Shown: in pieces, positions 9,710-19,390 of the stretch
Numbering within the stretch: the stretch's first letter is position 1
Layout: each line of letters begins with the position of its first letter
Source: Macrococcoides bohemicum
GTDB taxonomy: Bacteria > Bacillota > Bacilli > Staphylococcales > Staphylococcaceae
Reading direction: 5' to 3' (one strand)
NCBI RefSeq assembly: GCF_042658685.1
Contig: NZ_JBHSQY010000030.1
DNA: 64,000 nt
Notes under the pieces: generated by a model
What the model saw: only the letters and a program-made list of their open reading frames with translations
What the model was told of the DNA's origin: nothing
The model's database searches: none
Made by a program: the position numbers and the translations under genes

Positions 9710-10381
9710 TTAAGCTGCTTTTTGAGTCTTAGTTTTTTGAGGTGCTTTTACTTTTTCACCATTCTCTTCATATAACTTTGCTTTAAAAATCATACGTTCA
9801 CTAAAAAGCATACGCTGTGGATCATAATTATCACACGTGATTAAAGTAAGTTCCTGTAGTGCGTTTTTCTTTTCATCTAACACACCAACTTGTGTCGGTT
9901 TTACGTTAAAGATTTTATAGATGCGGTACTTTTTAATTCCATCACGTGACTGCAAAATGACAGTATCTCCTACTTTTGCACGATCTAAATAATTGAATCG
10001 TATCCCTGCACCTTCCACTCTATGGCCAGCGATTGCGACATTTTGTTCAGATAGCTTTTCTCCTTCTTCAACAAGAGACACACCATTCTTCAAATTCTTT
10101 TGTGTTGCTGGCCCTTTAAGTAACGGTTCATTAATTTTAGCTGCCGGTACTTTTAAGTATCCTAACATATTTGACTTTAATTTTAATTTATCAGGTTCAG
10201 TTTTCGTAATCCATTTTTCCAATTCATTTACTTTAGGTTTATCTTCATTTTTTTCATATGCAGTAATAATTTTTTCGTTTACAATTTCAGTGTAATACTC
10301 ACGGATATTCTGCCAGAAAAACATAACCAATGCAGCTACAATACATAGTACACCAATAACTCTCAGTAATATTCTTACCAT
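9710..10381 (-). CDS. srtA: Class A sortase
   Basis: A 223-residue membrane-anchored sortase: one N-terminal transmembrane helix (about 2-24), a variable linker, then the sortase barrel. The catalytic triad is visible as His120 (IAGH), Cys183 (TLITC) and Arg196 (SERMIF). Class A enzymes anchor LPXTG proteins to peptidoglycan. It starts 10 nt after the recG stop, and its AAGGAG site is 6 nt before the ATG at 10381; the ATG at 10384 is too close. A lysine-rich C-terminal tail of about 20 residues is unusual. In the staphylococci I know, srtA is elsewhere, so this location is notable. Confidence 0.9.
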   Translation of the reverse strand: MVRILLRVIGVLCIVAALVMFFWQNIREYYTEIVNEKIITAYEKNEDKPKVNELEKWITKTEPDKLKLKSNMLGYLKVPAAKINEPLLKGPATQKNLKNGVSLVEEGEKLSEQNVAIAGHRVEGAGIRFNYLDRAKVGDTVILQSRDGIKKYRIYKIFNVKPTQVGVLDEKKNALQELTLITCDNYDPQRMLFSERMIFKAKLYEENGEKVKAPQKTKTQKAA

Positions 10382-10391
10382 CATGTTCTCC

Positions 10392-12431
10392 TTAATCAAT
10401 TTCTTGTGAATGTATCTCGTCGGTTAAACGTTGTTTTAAAAACGATAATTCAGGTGAATCAATCATTCCGCTTAAAATAATTTCACTTGCTTCATCTCTT
10501 GCTACTTCTAACATTCTATAGTCTTCTACAATATTTGCGACTTTAAAATCTGGTAAACCACTTTGTTTCACCCCAAAGAAATCACCTGGTCCACGCATTT
10601 CCAGATCTTTTTCACTTAGAATAAAGCCATCTGTCGTCTGAGTCATTATTTGAAGACGTTCGATACCTGTTTCAGTTTCTGGATTACCTACTAGTATACA
10701 ATAACTTTGATGACTACTTCTACCTACACGACCTCTTAATTGATGTAATGTTGATAATCCAAATCGCTCTGCATCATAGATAATCATCATTGTAGCATTC
10801 GGAACATTTACACCTACCTCAACTACGGTAGTTGATACGAGAACGTCAATTTCATGATTAGCAAACTGCTGCATAATGCTATCTTTATCTTCGGCTTTCA
10901 TCTTACCATGCATGAGACCTACACGGTCTTTTCCAAAAATAGCTTGATAAGCCATATATATTTCAGTAGCATTCTTGACATCCAGATGCTCAGATGCTTC
11001 AATGAGTGGACATATGACATATACTTGATGTCCAATCTCTATCTGCCTTTTTGTTTTCTCATAGACAGTATCTATTGCTTCATGTTTTGCCCATTCAGTA
11101 ATAATCGGTTTTCTACCTTTAGGCATTTGTTTAATCGTAGATACATCAAGTTGACCAAAGACAGAAATTGCTAACGTTCTAGGAATAGGTGTAGCTGTCA
11201 TGAATAATACGTTAGCATTTTCACCTTTTTCGCGTAATAACTTCCTTTGATTCACACCGAAACGATGCTGTTCATCTGTAATAACGAGGCCAAGATGATT
11301 AAAATTTACCGGATCACTAATGAGTGCATGTGTACCGACTAAAACATCTATCTCACCTAAAGCTAATTGTTCAAGAATAATATTTCGACGTTTCCCTTTT
11401 ATGGATGATGTTAATAGCGCAATATTAACCGTCTCACCGTATAATTCACTTAAACTTTCAGCATGTTGCTCTGCTAAAATTTCAGTTGGAACCATTAATG
11501 CACTTTGTAGACCACTTGTTTTAAGTGCATACATTGCTATTGCTGCAACAACCGTCTTCCCTGAACCAACATCTCCCTGCAATAACCGATTCATTCGCAT
11601 CGATGATTTTAAATCACGGAATATTTCATTAACAACTTGTTTTTGAGCGTCAGTCAGTTCAAATGGCAACGTTTGAATAAATGTTTTGACTTCATCTATG
11701 TTATAGCGAATATCACTATTGCTTGATTGATGTTCCTTAAGATGCAACATACGCATCTTTAACTGGAACAATAATAATTCACAGAAAGCAAATGTTCGTT
11801 TTGCCTGTACCAGTCGGTCATGTGATCCTGGAAAATGAAGTTCAGCGACCGCTTCTTTAAAATCCCAAAGTTTATATTTTATTTTTAAATAATCCGGCAA
11901 GAATGGTGGCATATCCGCTGTTAATAATGCATTATGCAATATTTTCTGAAAAGTAGCGCGTTTAATAAGTCCTTTAAGACTATATTGAGGTACAAGATCA
12001 TCATTTTGGTTGATCTCTGATAACTTCTTAAAACCAGTACCTTGAATAATTTGTTTACCTCTCATCCACTTACCTGTTATCTTTACTTGTTCACCGACGA
12101 CAACCTGCGGCTTAATATATAGCTGATTGAAATATTCTACACGCACTGCAACATTATCAACCATAATATGAAAAGATACTTTAGATTTTTTTCTGCCGAA
12201 ATGTGCAACAGTTGCCTGAGAATAAATTTCTCCGGCAACTGTTATCTTCTCACCATCAATAGCGTCATGAATATTAATAATCGTTTCATCATTGTATCGA
12301 TAGGGTAAATATAATAATAAACTTTCCATATCATATATATTCAATGTATTTAAATGTTCAAGAGTTTTAGGTCCAACACCTTTTAATGTAGCAATCGACT
12401 GTTCTTTAAAGAGTTGTTGTTTTGCTTCCAA
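10392..12431 (-). CDS. recG: ATP-dependent DNA helicase RecG
   Basis: A 679-residue RecG. The N-terminal wedge/OB region is followed by a helicase with Walker A GDVGSGKT, the DEQH box TDEQHRFG, and C-terminal QLRGRVGR and GPGDFFG motifs. It remodels stalled forks and R-loops. The start appears to be TTG at 12431 (TTG-GAA-GCA), 5 nt from AAGGAAAG and overlapping the sdaAA end by 26 nt; no ATG gives the conserved N-terminus. In other staphylococci recG follows fakA directly, whereas here the two serine dehydratase genes intervene. Confidence 0.95.
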   Translation of the reverse strand: MEAKQQLFKEQSIATLKGVGPKTLEHLNTLNIYDMESLLLYLPYRYNDETIINIHDAIDGEKITVAGEIYSQATVAHFGRKKSKVSFHIMVDNVAVRVEYFNQLYIKPQVVVGEQVKITGKWMRGKQIIQGTGFKKLSEINQNDDLVPQYSLKGLIKRATFQKILHNALLTADMPPFLPDYLKIKYKLWDFKEAVAELHFPGSHDRLVQAKRTFAFCELLLFQLKMRMLHLKEHQSSNSDIRYNIDEVKTFIQTLPFELTDAQKQVVNEIFRDLKSSMRMNRLLQGDVGSGKTVVAAIAMYALKTSGLQSALMVPTEILAEQHAESLSELYGETVNIALLTSSIKGKRRNIILEQLALGEIDVLVGTHALISDPVNFNHLGLVITDEQHRFGVNQRKLLREKGENANVLFMTATPIPRTLAISVFGQLDVSTIKQMPKGRKPIITEWAKHEAIDTVYEKTKRQIEIGHQVYVICPLIEASEHLDVKNATEIYMAYQAIFGKDRVGLMHGKMKAEDKDSIMQQFANHEIDVLVSTTVVEVGVNVPNATMMIIYDAERFGLSTLHQLRGRVGRSSHQSYCILVGNPETETGIERLQIMTQTTDGFILSEKDLEMRGPGDFFGVKQSGLPDFKVANIVEDYRMLEVARDEASEIILSGMIDSPELSFLKQRLTDEIHSQEID

Positions 12432-13290
12432 AAATTCTTTCCTTCATTTCCTGGCCAGTCTTAGTGCCTGCAAGACCACCTCTACCAGTCTCACGTAATG
12501 CACTTGGCATTGTTTGTCCAATTTTGTACATCGCTTCAATTACTTCATCTGTAGGAATTCTACTCTCAACACCTGCTAATGCCATATCTGCTGAAACGAT
12601 AGCATTTGATGCACCCGCTGCATTACGTTTCACACAAGGCACTTCTACAAGACCTGCAACCGGATCACAAACAAGTCCTAACATATTTTTCAAACAGATA
12701 CTAAATGCATGCGCACTCATTTCTGGTGTTCCACCAGCCATTTCAACAATCGCAGCGGCTGCCATTGCAGCGGCACTACCTACTTCGGCTTGACAACCAC
12801 CAGCTGCACCAGAAATTGAAGCGTTATTAGCCACAATAAAACCAAATGCACCAGTAGTAAATAAAAACTCAATCATCTGTTCGCGAGTCGGATTCAGTCT
12901 CGTCTTCATAGCAAACAATGTACCCGGAACAACACCTGCACTACCAGCAGTAGGTGTCGCACAAATTAATCCCATCGCAGCGTTGACTTCATTTGTTGCA
13001 ACAGCTTTACTTACAGCATCAAGTAATGTTTCACCACTTAATGTATTTCCTCGTGCTATATAATCACGTAATTTTACAGCATCCATTCCTGTAAGACCTG
13101 TCGGACTTTTTACACCATTTAATCCTCTTTCAACAGCTTGCTCCATAACAACAAGATTGCGTTCCATCTTTGCGAATACTTCTTCACGTGACGCACGAGA
13201 TACTTCCATCTCCTGACGTATCATCGCTTCTGATATAGCAATATTTTCAGTTTTACACAGTTCTATTAATGCTTCTACACTATTAAACAT
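12406..13290 (-). CDS. sdaAA: L-serine dehydratase, iron-sulfur alpha subunit
   Basis: A 294-residue alpha chain of the Fe-S type L-serine dehydratase, which deaminates serine to pyruvate. Conserved cysteines that can hold the cluster are visible in ICATPTAGSAG, CLKN and CDPVAGLVEVPC. It lies 10 nt after sdaAB, so the two form an operon and a heterodimer. This pair separates fakA from recG, an insertion relative to the Staphylococcus aureus order. Confidence 0.94.
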   Translation of the reverse strand: MFNSVEALIELCKTENIAISEAMIRQEMEVSRASREEVFAKMERNLVVMEQAVERGLNGVKSPTGLTGMDAVKLRDYIARGNTLSGETLLDAVSKAVATNEVNAAMGLICATPTAGSAGVVPGTLFAMKTRLNPTREQMIEFLFTTGAFGFIVANNASISGAAGGCQAEVGSAAAMAAAAIVEMAGGTPEMSAHAFSICLKNMLGLVCDPVAGLVEVPCVKRNAAGASNAIVSADMALAGVESRIPTDEVIEAMYKIGQTMPSALRETGRGGLAGTKTGQEMKERIFGSKTTTL

Positions 13291-13300
13291 ATTATCCCCC

Positions 13301-13972
13301 TTAAGCTTCAGACATTAAAGTAACAGTAGAAATGCCATTACATTGTCTAATTTCTTCTATAATACTTTCATCAATTAAATCATCAAGTTCACATGTCATT
13401 AAGGCAATTTCACCTTTATTTTTTCGAGATACCTGCATTTGACCAACGTTTATCCTATTTGCCCCTAGAATTTGAGTCACATTTGCTATTGTACCAAATG
13501 AATCCTGATGGAAAACGAGTAATGCCGGATAATTACCTGAAATTGTAATCGGGAACCCGTTTAATGCAACGATTTCAATTTTCCCACCACCGATAGAAAT
13601 ACCTTCTATCGTTAATTCTTTTTCTCCATCTTTCATATGAATGATTGCAGTATTCGGATGACTTTTCTCTTCATCCTGCTCAATAAATGTTACGTTTAAA
13701 CCAGATTGTTTAGCAAGTTCAAGACTTTCGGGAATACGACTGTCATCTGTATCAAAACCAAGCAATCCTGCAACTAATGCGACATCCGTACCATGACCTT
13801 TATATGTCTCCATAAATGAACCGTATAAATAGATGTCAGCTTGAGCAGGTGTTCCACCAAATAAATCTCTTGCAACTAGACCGATTCGAACAGCACCTGC
13901 AGTATGTGATGAGGATGGGCCAACCATAATCGGACCAATGATATCAAAAACACTTCTATATTTCATTTCCAT
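13301..13972 (-). CDS. sdaAB: L-serine dehydratase beta subunit (ACT domain)
   Basis: A 223-residue beta chain. The N-terminal domain has the MVGPSSSHTAGAVRI motif typical of this subunit, and the C-terminal part is an ACT domain (about 145-223) that usually senses serine. With sdaAA it makes the two-subunit Fe-S enzyme. It starts 116 nt after fakA, beyond a weak terminator, and can be expressed independently. Confidence 0.93.
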   Translation of the reverse strand: MEMKYRSVFDIIGPIMVGPSSSHTAGAVRIGLVARDLFGGTPAQADIYLYGSFMETYKGHGTDVALVAGLLGFDTDDSRIPESLELAKQSGLNVTFIEQDEEKSHPNTAIIHMKDGEKELTIEGISIGGGKIEIVALNGFPITISGNYPALLVFHQDSFGTIANVTQILGANRINVGQMQVSRKNKGEIALMTCELDDLIDESIIEEIRQCNGISTVTLMSEA

Positions 13973-14021
13973 TTCCCCTTTAATTTATATTCATGAATAT
14001 TCAATGCTTCTTTATTGTGAC

Positions 14022-14073
14022 AAAATCCGAACAAACTAATCATCCGCATGGATAAATAAGCTGCTCGGATTTT
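14022..14073 (-). terminator. Possible terminator after fakA
   Basis: A 9-bp stem AAAATCCGA/TCGGATTTT (14022-14030 with 14065-14073) with a large loop that holds a second small hairpin, followed by a few Ts on the minus strand. Weaker than the other terminators in the window. Confidence 0.5.
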
Positions 14074-14088
14074 ATTTTACAATATGAT

Positions 14089-15729
14089 TTATTCTACAGC
14101 GAACATAAAGCTGTAAATCGGTTGTTTACCATCCTGAATTTCAACTTCAACATCTTCATAATGTTCTTCAAGAAATGACTCAATCACCTGAACATCCGCG
14201 TCAGAAGCATCTGTTCCTTTTATTACGGTAACAATTTCTGAATCTTCATCTAACATTGATTTTAATAATTCGATACAAACTTTTTGTTGATCTTTATCTG
14301 ATACCGTAATTTTACTTTCATTGATTCCCATGAAAGCACCTTTTTCAATGTTCACACCATCAATTGAAGTATCTCTTACTGCATAAGTCACTGAACCAGA
14401 TTTAACATTGGACAATGCTTCTGTCATATTTTGTGCATTTTCTTCAATTGTAGCATCAGTATTATATGATAACATTGCTGTTAAACCTTGTGGTATTGTT
14501 TTTGACGGTACAACTTTTACAGGTATATCTGTAACTTGAGCTGCTTGTTCAGCGGCCATGATGATATTCTTATTATTCGGTAAAACGATTGCTTCTTTAC
14601 ATCCGCTTTTCTCAATAATTTTAACGATATCCTCAGTCGATGGGTTCATTGTTTGTCCACCACTGATAACGTGTGTTGCACCAATTGATTTAAACAGTTC
14701 AGTGATACCGTCACCCATAGAAATAGTAATAATTGCTTTTTCTACTTTAACTGTTTCTTCCTGACGAATACCACGTTTACGCAATACTTCTCTGTGTTGT
14801 TCTCGCATATTTTCAATCTTAATCTTAATGATTTCACCATACTGACTACCATATGTTAACGCTTCACCAGGTGTTTCAGAATGGACATGCGTTTTAACAA
14901 TTTCTTCATCAGAGATTACAAGTAATGAGTCACCGAATTCAGACATATCGTTTCTGAAATCATCTTCATTAAAGGGTTTCATACCTGGTTTGAAGCGAAC
15001 CATAAATTCTGTACAGAATCCAGGAACGATGTCTTCAGTTTTTATAACATCACCAAAGTCATGGTCATCATTAATAAAATCATCATCCACTTTACGTGCA
15101 ACAGGTGCGGCAATCGCTTCACCTTTCATTACGCTCAAGAAACCTTCATATACATACATTAATCCCTGACCACCACTATCTACAACGCCAACTTCTTTAA
15201 GTACTGGTAATAATTCAGGTGTACGTTGCAATGATGCATTACCTGCACGAACTACTTCTTCCATAACAGCGATACAATCGTCAGTTTCTTCAGCAACTTT
15301 CATTGCACCCTCACTTGCTTCACGCGCAACTGTTAAGATTGTACCTTCAACAGGTTTCATTACTGCTTTATAAGCAGTTTTCACGCCCGCTTTAAATGCC
15401 TTAGCAAATTTTTTCGCATCGATATCTTCATCTTGTTCAATATATTTTGAGAAGCCACGGAATAACTGTGAAAGAATTACACCTGAGTTTCCACGTGCTC
15501 CCATTAGTAAACCTTTAGAAAATGCGATCCCAACATTACCAATATGTGATTCAATATGTGCTTCAGTTTCTTGAGCACCTGATGTAATTGATAAATTCAT
15601 ATTTGTTCCTGTGTCACCATCTGGTACCGGGAAGACATTTAATGAATCTACATAATCTGCATTTTGAGATAAGTTATTTGCTCCTGTGATAATCATTTCA
15701 GCAAATAGCTTGCCGTCAATCGTTTTCAT
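14089..15729 (-). CDS. fakA: Fatty acid kinase catalytic subunit FakA
   Basis: A 546-residue protein with an N-terminal DhaL-like kinase domain (PVPDGDTGTNMNLS, near residues 35-50) and C-terminal domains related to DegV-type folds. FakA phosphorylates exogenous fatty acids bound to FakB, giving acyl-phosphate that joins the PlsX/PlsY route encoded nearby. The longer frame overlaps the upstream gene; the ATG at 15729 has a GGGAGG ribosome site and gives MKTIDGKLFAE. It follows the Asp23-like gene by 13 nt. Confidence 0.93.
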   Translation of the reverse strand: MKTIDGKLFAEMIITGANNLSQNADYVDSLNVFPVPDGDTGTNMNLSITSGAQETEAHIESHIGNVGIAFSKGLLMGARGNSGVILSQLFRGFSKYIEQDEDIDAKKFAKAFKAGVKTAYKAVMKPVEGTILTVAREASEGAMKVAEETDDCIAVMEEVVRAGNASLQRTPELLPVLKEVGVVDSGGQGLMYVYEGFLSVMKGEAIAAPVARKVDDDFINDDHDFGDVIKTEDIVPGFCTEFMVRFKPGMKPFNEDDFRNDMSEFGDSLLVISDEEIVKTHVHSETPGEALTYGSQYGEIIKIKIENMREQHREVLRKRGIRQEETVKVEKAIITISMGDGITELFKSIGATHVISGGQTMNPSTEDIVKIIEKSGCKEAIVLPNNKNIIMAAEQAAQVTDIPVKVVPSKTIPQGLTAMLSYNTDATIEENAQNMTEALSNVKSGSVTYAVRDTSIDGVNIEKGAFMGINESKITVSDKDQQKVCIELLKSMLDEDSEIVTVIKGTDASDADVQVIESFLEEHYEDVEVEIQDGKQPIYSFMFAVE

Positions 15730-15742
15730 TATATTATCCTCC

Positions 15743-16117
15743 CTATTCTTCATCGTCCAGTTTAATAACACGTACACCTTGTATATAGATGTTTACTGAA
15801 TTTACTTTTAAGTTTAATGTTTGTTCTAATGTATATTTAACAGATGATTGAACGTTATTTGCAATCTCAGAAATCTTTGTACCGTATGCAACGATGATAT
15901 ACATATCAACATCTAATACACCATCATTATTCGTTACAATGACACCTTTTGAATAATTATCTCTTCCAACGATATCTGCAATACCGTCTCTTACCTGATG
16001 TTTACTCGCCATTCCAATAATGCCATAGCATTCTACTGCAGTACCACCTGCAATTGTAGCAATGACATCACTTGAAATATCAATAGAGCCTAATTCGTTT
16101 GTTATCTCTAACGTCAT
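15743..16117 (-). CDS. Asp23/Gls24 family envelope stress protein (YloU-like)
   Basis: A 124-residue Asp23/Gls24 protein of the YloU type that precedes fakA in Firmicutes. The family's core (IAGGTAVECYGIIGM, then YIIVAYG) is intact. The function is not established; relatives associate with the membrane and envelope stress. The start at 16117 has an AAGGAGG site and a promoter about 40 nt upstream, so this gene heads the asp23-like/fakA unit. Confidence 0.9.
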   Translation of the reverse strand: MTLEITNELGSIDISSDVIATIAGGTAVECYGIIGMASKHQVRDGIADIVGRDNYSKGVIVTNNDGVLDVDMYIIVAYGTKISEIANNVQSSVKYTLEQTLNLKVNSVNIYIQGVRVIKLDDEE

Positions 16118-16153
16118 AATCCATCCTCCTTATCGTTTTACATTCGTCACATT

Positions 16154-16183
16154 ATTATAATCAATAATTTATGATAATTACAA
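16154..16183 (-). promoter_or_regulatory. Promoter of the asp23-like/fakA unit
   Basis: On the minus strand a -35 TTGTAA (16178-16183) is 18 nt from a consensus -10 TATAAT (16154-16159), upstream of the gene starting at 16117. Confidence 0.65.
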
Positions 16184-16271
16184 GAATTCTATTGTATTCT
16201 GTGTAATTTATTATAAACGAATAGTAAATCATACACAAAATGACAAAATTATACTCAGAAATTTAACTTTT

Positions 16272-16280
16272 TGCTATAAT
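16272..16280 (+). promoter_or_regulatory. Extended -10 promoter of the MoxR operon
   Basis: TGCTATAAT (16272-16280) is an extended -10 element about 37 nt before the MoxR start. No good -35 is visible. It is divergent from the asp23-like promoter within a 199-nt gap. Confidence 0.6.
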
Positions 16281-16316
16281 TAATTTACTAAATATTCAAA
16301 AAATGAGGTAGATAAG

Positions 16317-17216
16317 ATGAACACCGTAATACAGGAATGGGAAAAAGGATTTATCGGGTATACAGAAAGTTTAAAAATTATCTACTGTGCAATGCTCAGT
16401 AGAGGTCATATTTTACTGGAAGGTCCACCAGGTGTCGGAAAAACACAACTCGCGCATACAATCGCACAATCTTTAGGTCTACAATTTAATCGTATTCAGT
16501 TTACGCCTGATGTGCTACCGAGTGATGTTACAGGAATAAAGTTTTTCCACCCTGGATCGAAGCAATTTGAAATTAAATTTGGACCAGTATTTACAAATAT
16601 ATTACTTGCCGATGAAATTAACCGTGCGACACCGAGAACACAAAGTAGTTTGCTGGAAGCAATGCAGGAACATACTGTAACGATAGATGACACTACACAC
16701 GTGTTGCCTGAACCTTTTTTTGTCGTCGGCACTCAAAATAATATTGAGACAAATCAAGGTACATACCCTTTACCGGAAGCACAATTAGATAGATTTATCG
16801 TCAAGATTAACGTAACTTATCCAGATATTGATGCAGAAAAAAATATATTGTTGAAACAATTTACCAATATACAAAATGTTCTGGATAAAGAAACGTTAAT
16901 CGCTCATCAAAAAGAAATTGAAAAGATACATGTCGATGAAGATTTAACAACTTATATCGTACAAATATTGAATGAAACGAGAAATCACTATAATATCACT
17001 ACAGGATTAAGTACCCGTGCAGGCATTCAAATAAGACAGATGGCACAAAGCTATGCTTATATGCATGACAGAAAATATGTCATACCTGACGATATACAGG
17101 CAGTACTACCTTATGTAGCACTTCATAAAATTCAGTTTAACAATCATGTTAGACATCATAATGAAAAGATTGATTGTCTTAATGAATGTTTAGGAAATAT
17201 TCATGTTCCATTATAA
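16317..17216 (+). CDS. MoxR-family AAA+ ATPase
   Basis: A 299-residue MoxR ATPase: Walker A GPPGVGKTQLA (about 39-49), Walker B LLADEINRA, sensor 1 VVGTQNN and a C-terminal lid. MoxR proteins act as chaperone-like ATPases and are usually encoded with DUF58 proteins that recruit clients. The next two genes overlap it, so it is the first gene of a three-gene operon. This operon replaces the usual direct neighbourhood between the asp23-like gene and rpmB. The client is unknown. Confidence 0.9.
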   Translation: MNTVIQEWEKGFIGYTESLKIIYCAMLSRGHILLEGPPGVGKTQLAHTIAQSLGLQFNRIQFTPDVLPSDVTGIKFFHPGSKQFEIKFGPVFTNILLADEINRATPRTQSSLLEAMQEHTVTIDDTTHVLPEPFFVVGTQNNIETNQGTYPLPEAQLDRFIVKINVTYPDIDAEKNILLKQFTNIQNVLDKETLIAHQKEIEKIHVDEDLTTYIVQILNETRNHYNITTGLSTRAGIQIRQMAQSYAYMHDRKYVIPDDIQAVLPYVALHKIQFNNHVRHHNEKIDCLNECLGNIHVPL

Positions 17217-18294
17217 AAATGATATCAATTTAAAGCCTGTATATAACCTTGCACCAGTCAATGCTTTACTAATGCTTGTATTAATTTCTAGTTTATTTTT
17301 AAGATTTTTCATCTTTTCTTATTTTATCGTATTAATCTATATTTTGTTTTTTTTAGATAGACGTTTCGCTTTAAAATACGCCATTTTAATTGAAGATGAT
17401 CAGCAACACACTTTTCCATTCGTTGATTCAAACTTTAATTACAAAGTATTTATAACATCAAAATCATCACAAAAGTTAAAAATTCGCTTTGGGCTGGAAC
17501 AAAATTATTTTGCAAATCAAAATCGCTCACAAATAATAAAAACTGTATTAAATCCTAATGAAATGACTGTTATTTCACTACCGATAACAGTCAATAAGCG
17601 CGGTAGATTCAAAGTTTATATATATGAAGTTGAAATAGAAGGATTCTTTAAATTATTGCGTTATAAAGTAGATCAACCATTCTCTTTATCAACATTATAT
17701 GCAAGTTACGGTACCTATAATCAAAAAAATATTGAGCACGCACTTTCACTGGATGAAACAGGTCGTAAAGTCATAGGTCCTTCTAACGATAAATATAGTA
17801 ATTCGCCTTATCAATATGACTTGCCTTTTCATCTTATTGACTTTAATGCATCATTAAAAGCTAATGAGCTGCTCGTTAAACAAACAGAAGTCTATGAAGC
17901 AAATCAAATTATGCTTAGCGCAAATGTATTAAGTAATCAGCACATCCATCATAAAACCGAAGAAATTCTAAAGTCACTTTCAGATTATGCCTATACTTAT
18001 TTCGAACAGCACATCTCTTTTTTCATTGCGATTAATATAAAAACGAGTCTCATTTCAGATGAACCAGTTGTCATTGCAATAAAAAACACAGGTGATATGC
18101 ATGCGATGCATCGGGCAATTGCTGAATTTAATCAGGATAGTTACACTTTTCAATTCAGCAACCTCGTTGATGAAGTGCTTCATTCTTATAAAGTAAACCG
18201 ATGGATTCATTTCGGTGAAATAAAAGATAGTGAAGTTATGAAAATAAAGCATAATATGATTCATTTTGAGCGAGGTGAAATCGATGCAATATAA
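17203..18294 (+). CDS. DUF58 domain protein
   Basis: A 363-residue protein. Two hydrophobic segments near the N-terminus (about 17-52) are followed by a beta-rich region and a DUF58-like C-terminal half. The family's usual DxRRIDWKAS stretch is only loosely kept (LIDFNASLKAN). It overlaps the moxR end by 14 nt and the next gene by 11 nt. In known operons DUF58 proteins work with MoxR at the membrane. The call comes mainly from context and general layout. Confidence 0.75.
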   Translation: MFHYKNDINLKPVYNLAPVNALLMLVLISSLFLRFFIFSYFIVLIYILFFLDRRFALKYAILIEDDQQHTFPFVDSNFNYKVFITSKSSQKLKIRFGLEQNYFANQNRSQIIKTVLNPNEMTVISLPITVNKRGRFKVYIYEVEIEGFFKLLRYKVDQPFSLSTLYASYGTYNQKNIEHALSLDETGRKVIGPSNDKYSNSPYQYDLPFHLIDFNASLKANELLVKQTEVYEANQIMLSANVLSNQHIHHKTEEILKSLSDYAYTYFEQHISFFIAINIKTSLISDEPVVIAIKNTGDMHAMHRAIAEFNQDSYTFQFSNLVDEVLHSYKVNRWIHFGEIKDSEVMKIKHNMIHFERGEIDAI

Positions 18295-19303
18295 AAATAT
18301 TTTTAATTATTTTATTTTCTTTATTGCTTTATCACCTTTAACGTTTATTCATTCTTCATTTTTTATCGTTCATGTTTTTTTGTTAATTATGCTGTATTAT
18401 ACGAAACATAATGTTTTATTAAGTTTTAGCATATCGATTATCATCGGAATCGTTGCAAGTATTTATCTTGATGTATCACATTTTTATTTGATGTTATTAT
18501 ACGGCTTAACTGCATTATATAATGTCACAGACGACATGCATCTAACATATTATGTTCAATCATTCTTTGTGGTGCATCTATTGTTATTTCTAAGTTATCA
18601 TCAACATTTTTATGTGCTCGCTACAATCTATGCGTTATGTATGATTTTCATTTTATTCTTCCCGATATTTAACGATTATAAAAAGATTATCGCTTTGATA
18701 GGTATTATGATCACAACGTTTATAATCGGAACAGGTTTATTAATAGCATATCAAACGGTTGTGATGCATTTACCTTCTAATATTATGAAAAATATTGATT
18801 ATAAGCAGATGAAAATCAATCCTAGGCAGATTGAGGATATAAAGCAGGAAGAATCACTTACAATAGAAACAAAATCGATGAGAAAAATTAAAAAGGAACC
18901 TGACAACTTCTTATGGTTTTATGCATTGGCAACGATAATACTTTCAATTATCGCGTTAATACTCTACAAAAGACGAAAAGTATTTCAAATACCACAAATG
19001 CAACAAGAGAGCAGAAGGATTCAATATGTCCATCAATTTAAAACTATAAATTCAGACTATAAACATCTACCACATTTTTATATGAAACATCTAAAAAAAC
19101 TGGAATCATTTTATATTAAAAAGGGCTTTCCGATTAAGCCTAATAAAACCTTTGCTCAAAACTTCTGTCAGGTCAATGCTGCTGATCCATTAATAGATTT
19201 TATCTATGAAATGCGCTACTATAACCTGCAAGATACAAAAGTGAATAGAAAGCAATTTATAAGTCATTTAGAAGCAGTAAAAAATGTATTAATAGATAAA
19301 TAA
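18284..19303 (+). CDS. Membrane protein with DUF4129-like tail, TgpA-like but lacking the transglutaminase domain
   Basis: A 339-residue protein with about six hydrophobic helices in the first 170 residues, a short extracytoplasmic stretch, another helix (about 210-230) and a cytoplasmic tail that looks like DUF4129 (HLKKLESFYIKKGFPIKP). In other bacteria the third gene of MoxR-DUF58 operons usually encodes a TgpA-type membrane transglutaminase. Here I see no room for that domain between the membrane part and the tail. The ATG at 18284 follows GAGGTG; an earlier TTG is less likely. Confidence 0.65.
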   Translation: MQYKNIFNYFIFFIALSPLTFIHSSFFIVHVFLLIMLYYTKHNVLLSFSISIIIGIVASIYLDVSHFYLMLLYGLTALYNVTDDMHLTYYVQSFFVVHLLLFLSYHQHFYVLATIYALCMIFILFFPIFNDYKKIIALIGIMITTFIIGTGLLIAYQTVVMHLPSNIMKNIDYKQMKINPRQIEDIKQEESLTIETKSMRKIKKEPDNFLWFYALATIILSIIALILYKRRKVFQIPQMQQESRRIQYVHQFKTINSDYKHLPHFYMKHLKKLESFYIKKGFPIKPNKTFAQNFCQVNAADPLIDFIYEMRYYNLQDTKVNRKQFISHLEAVKNVLIDK

Positions 19304-19390
19304 ATCTTGCATTCAAAAGTCGATTGTGATAAATTGTTATAGTATGTAAGATCAAGTGTATCTCTATATTCTATTAAAGGAGGCAAAACA

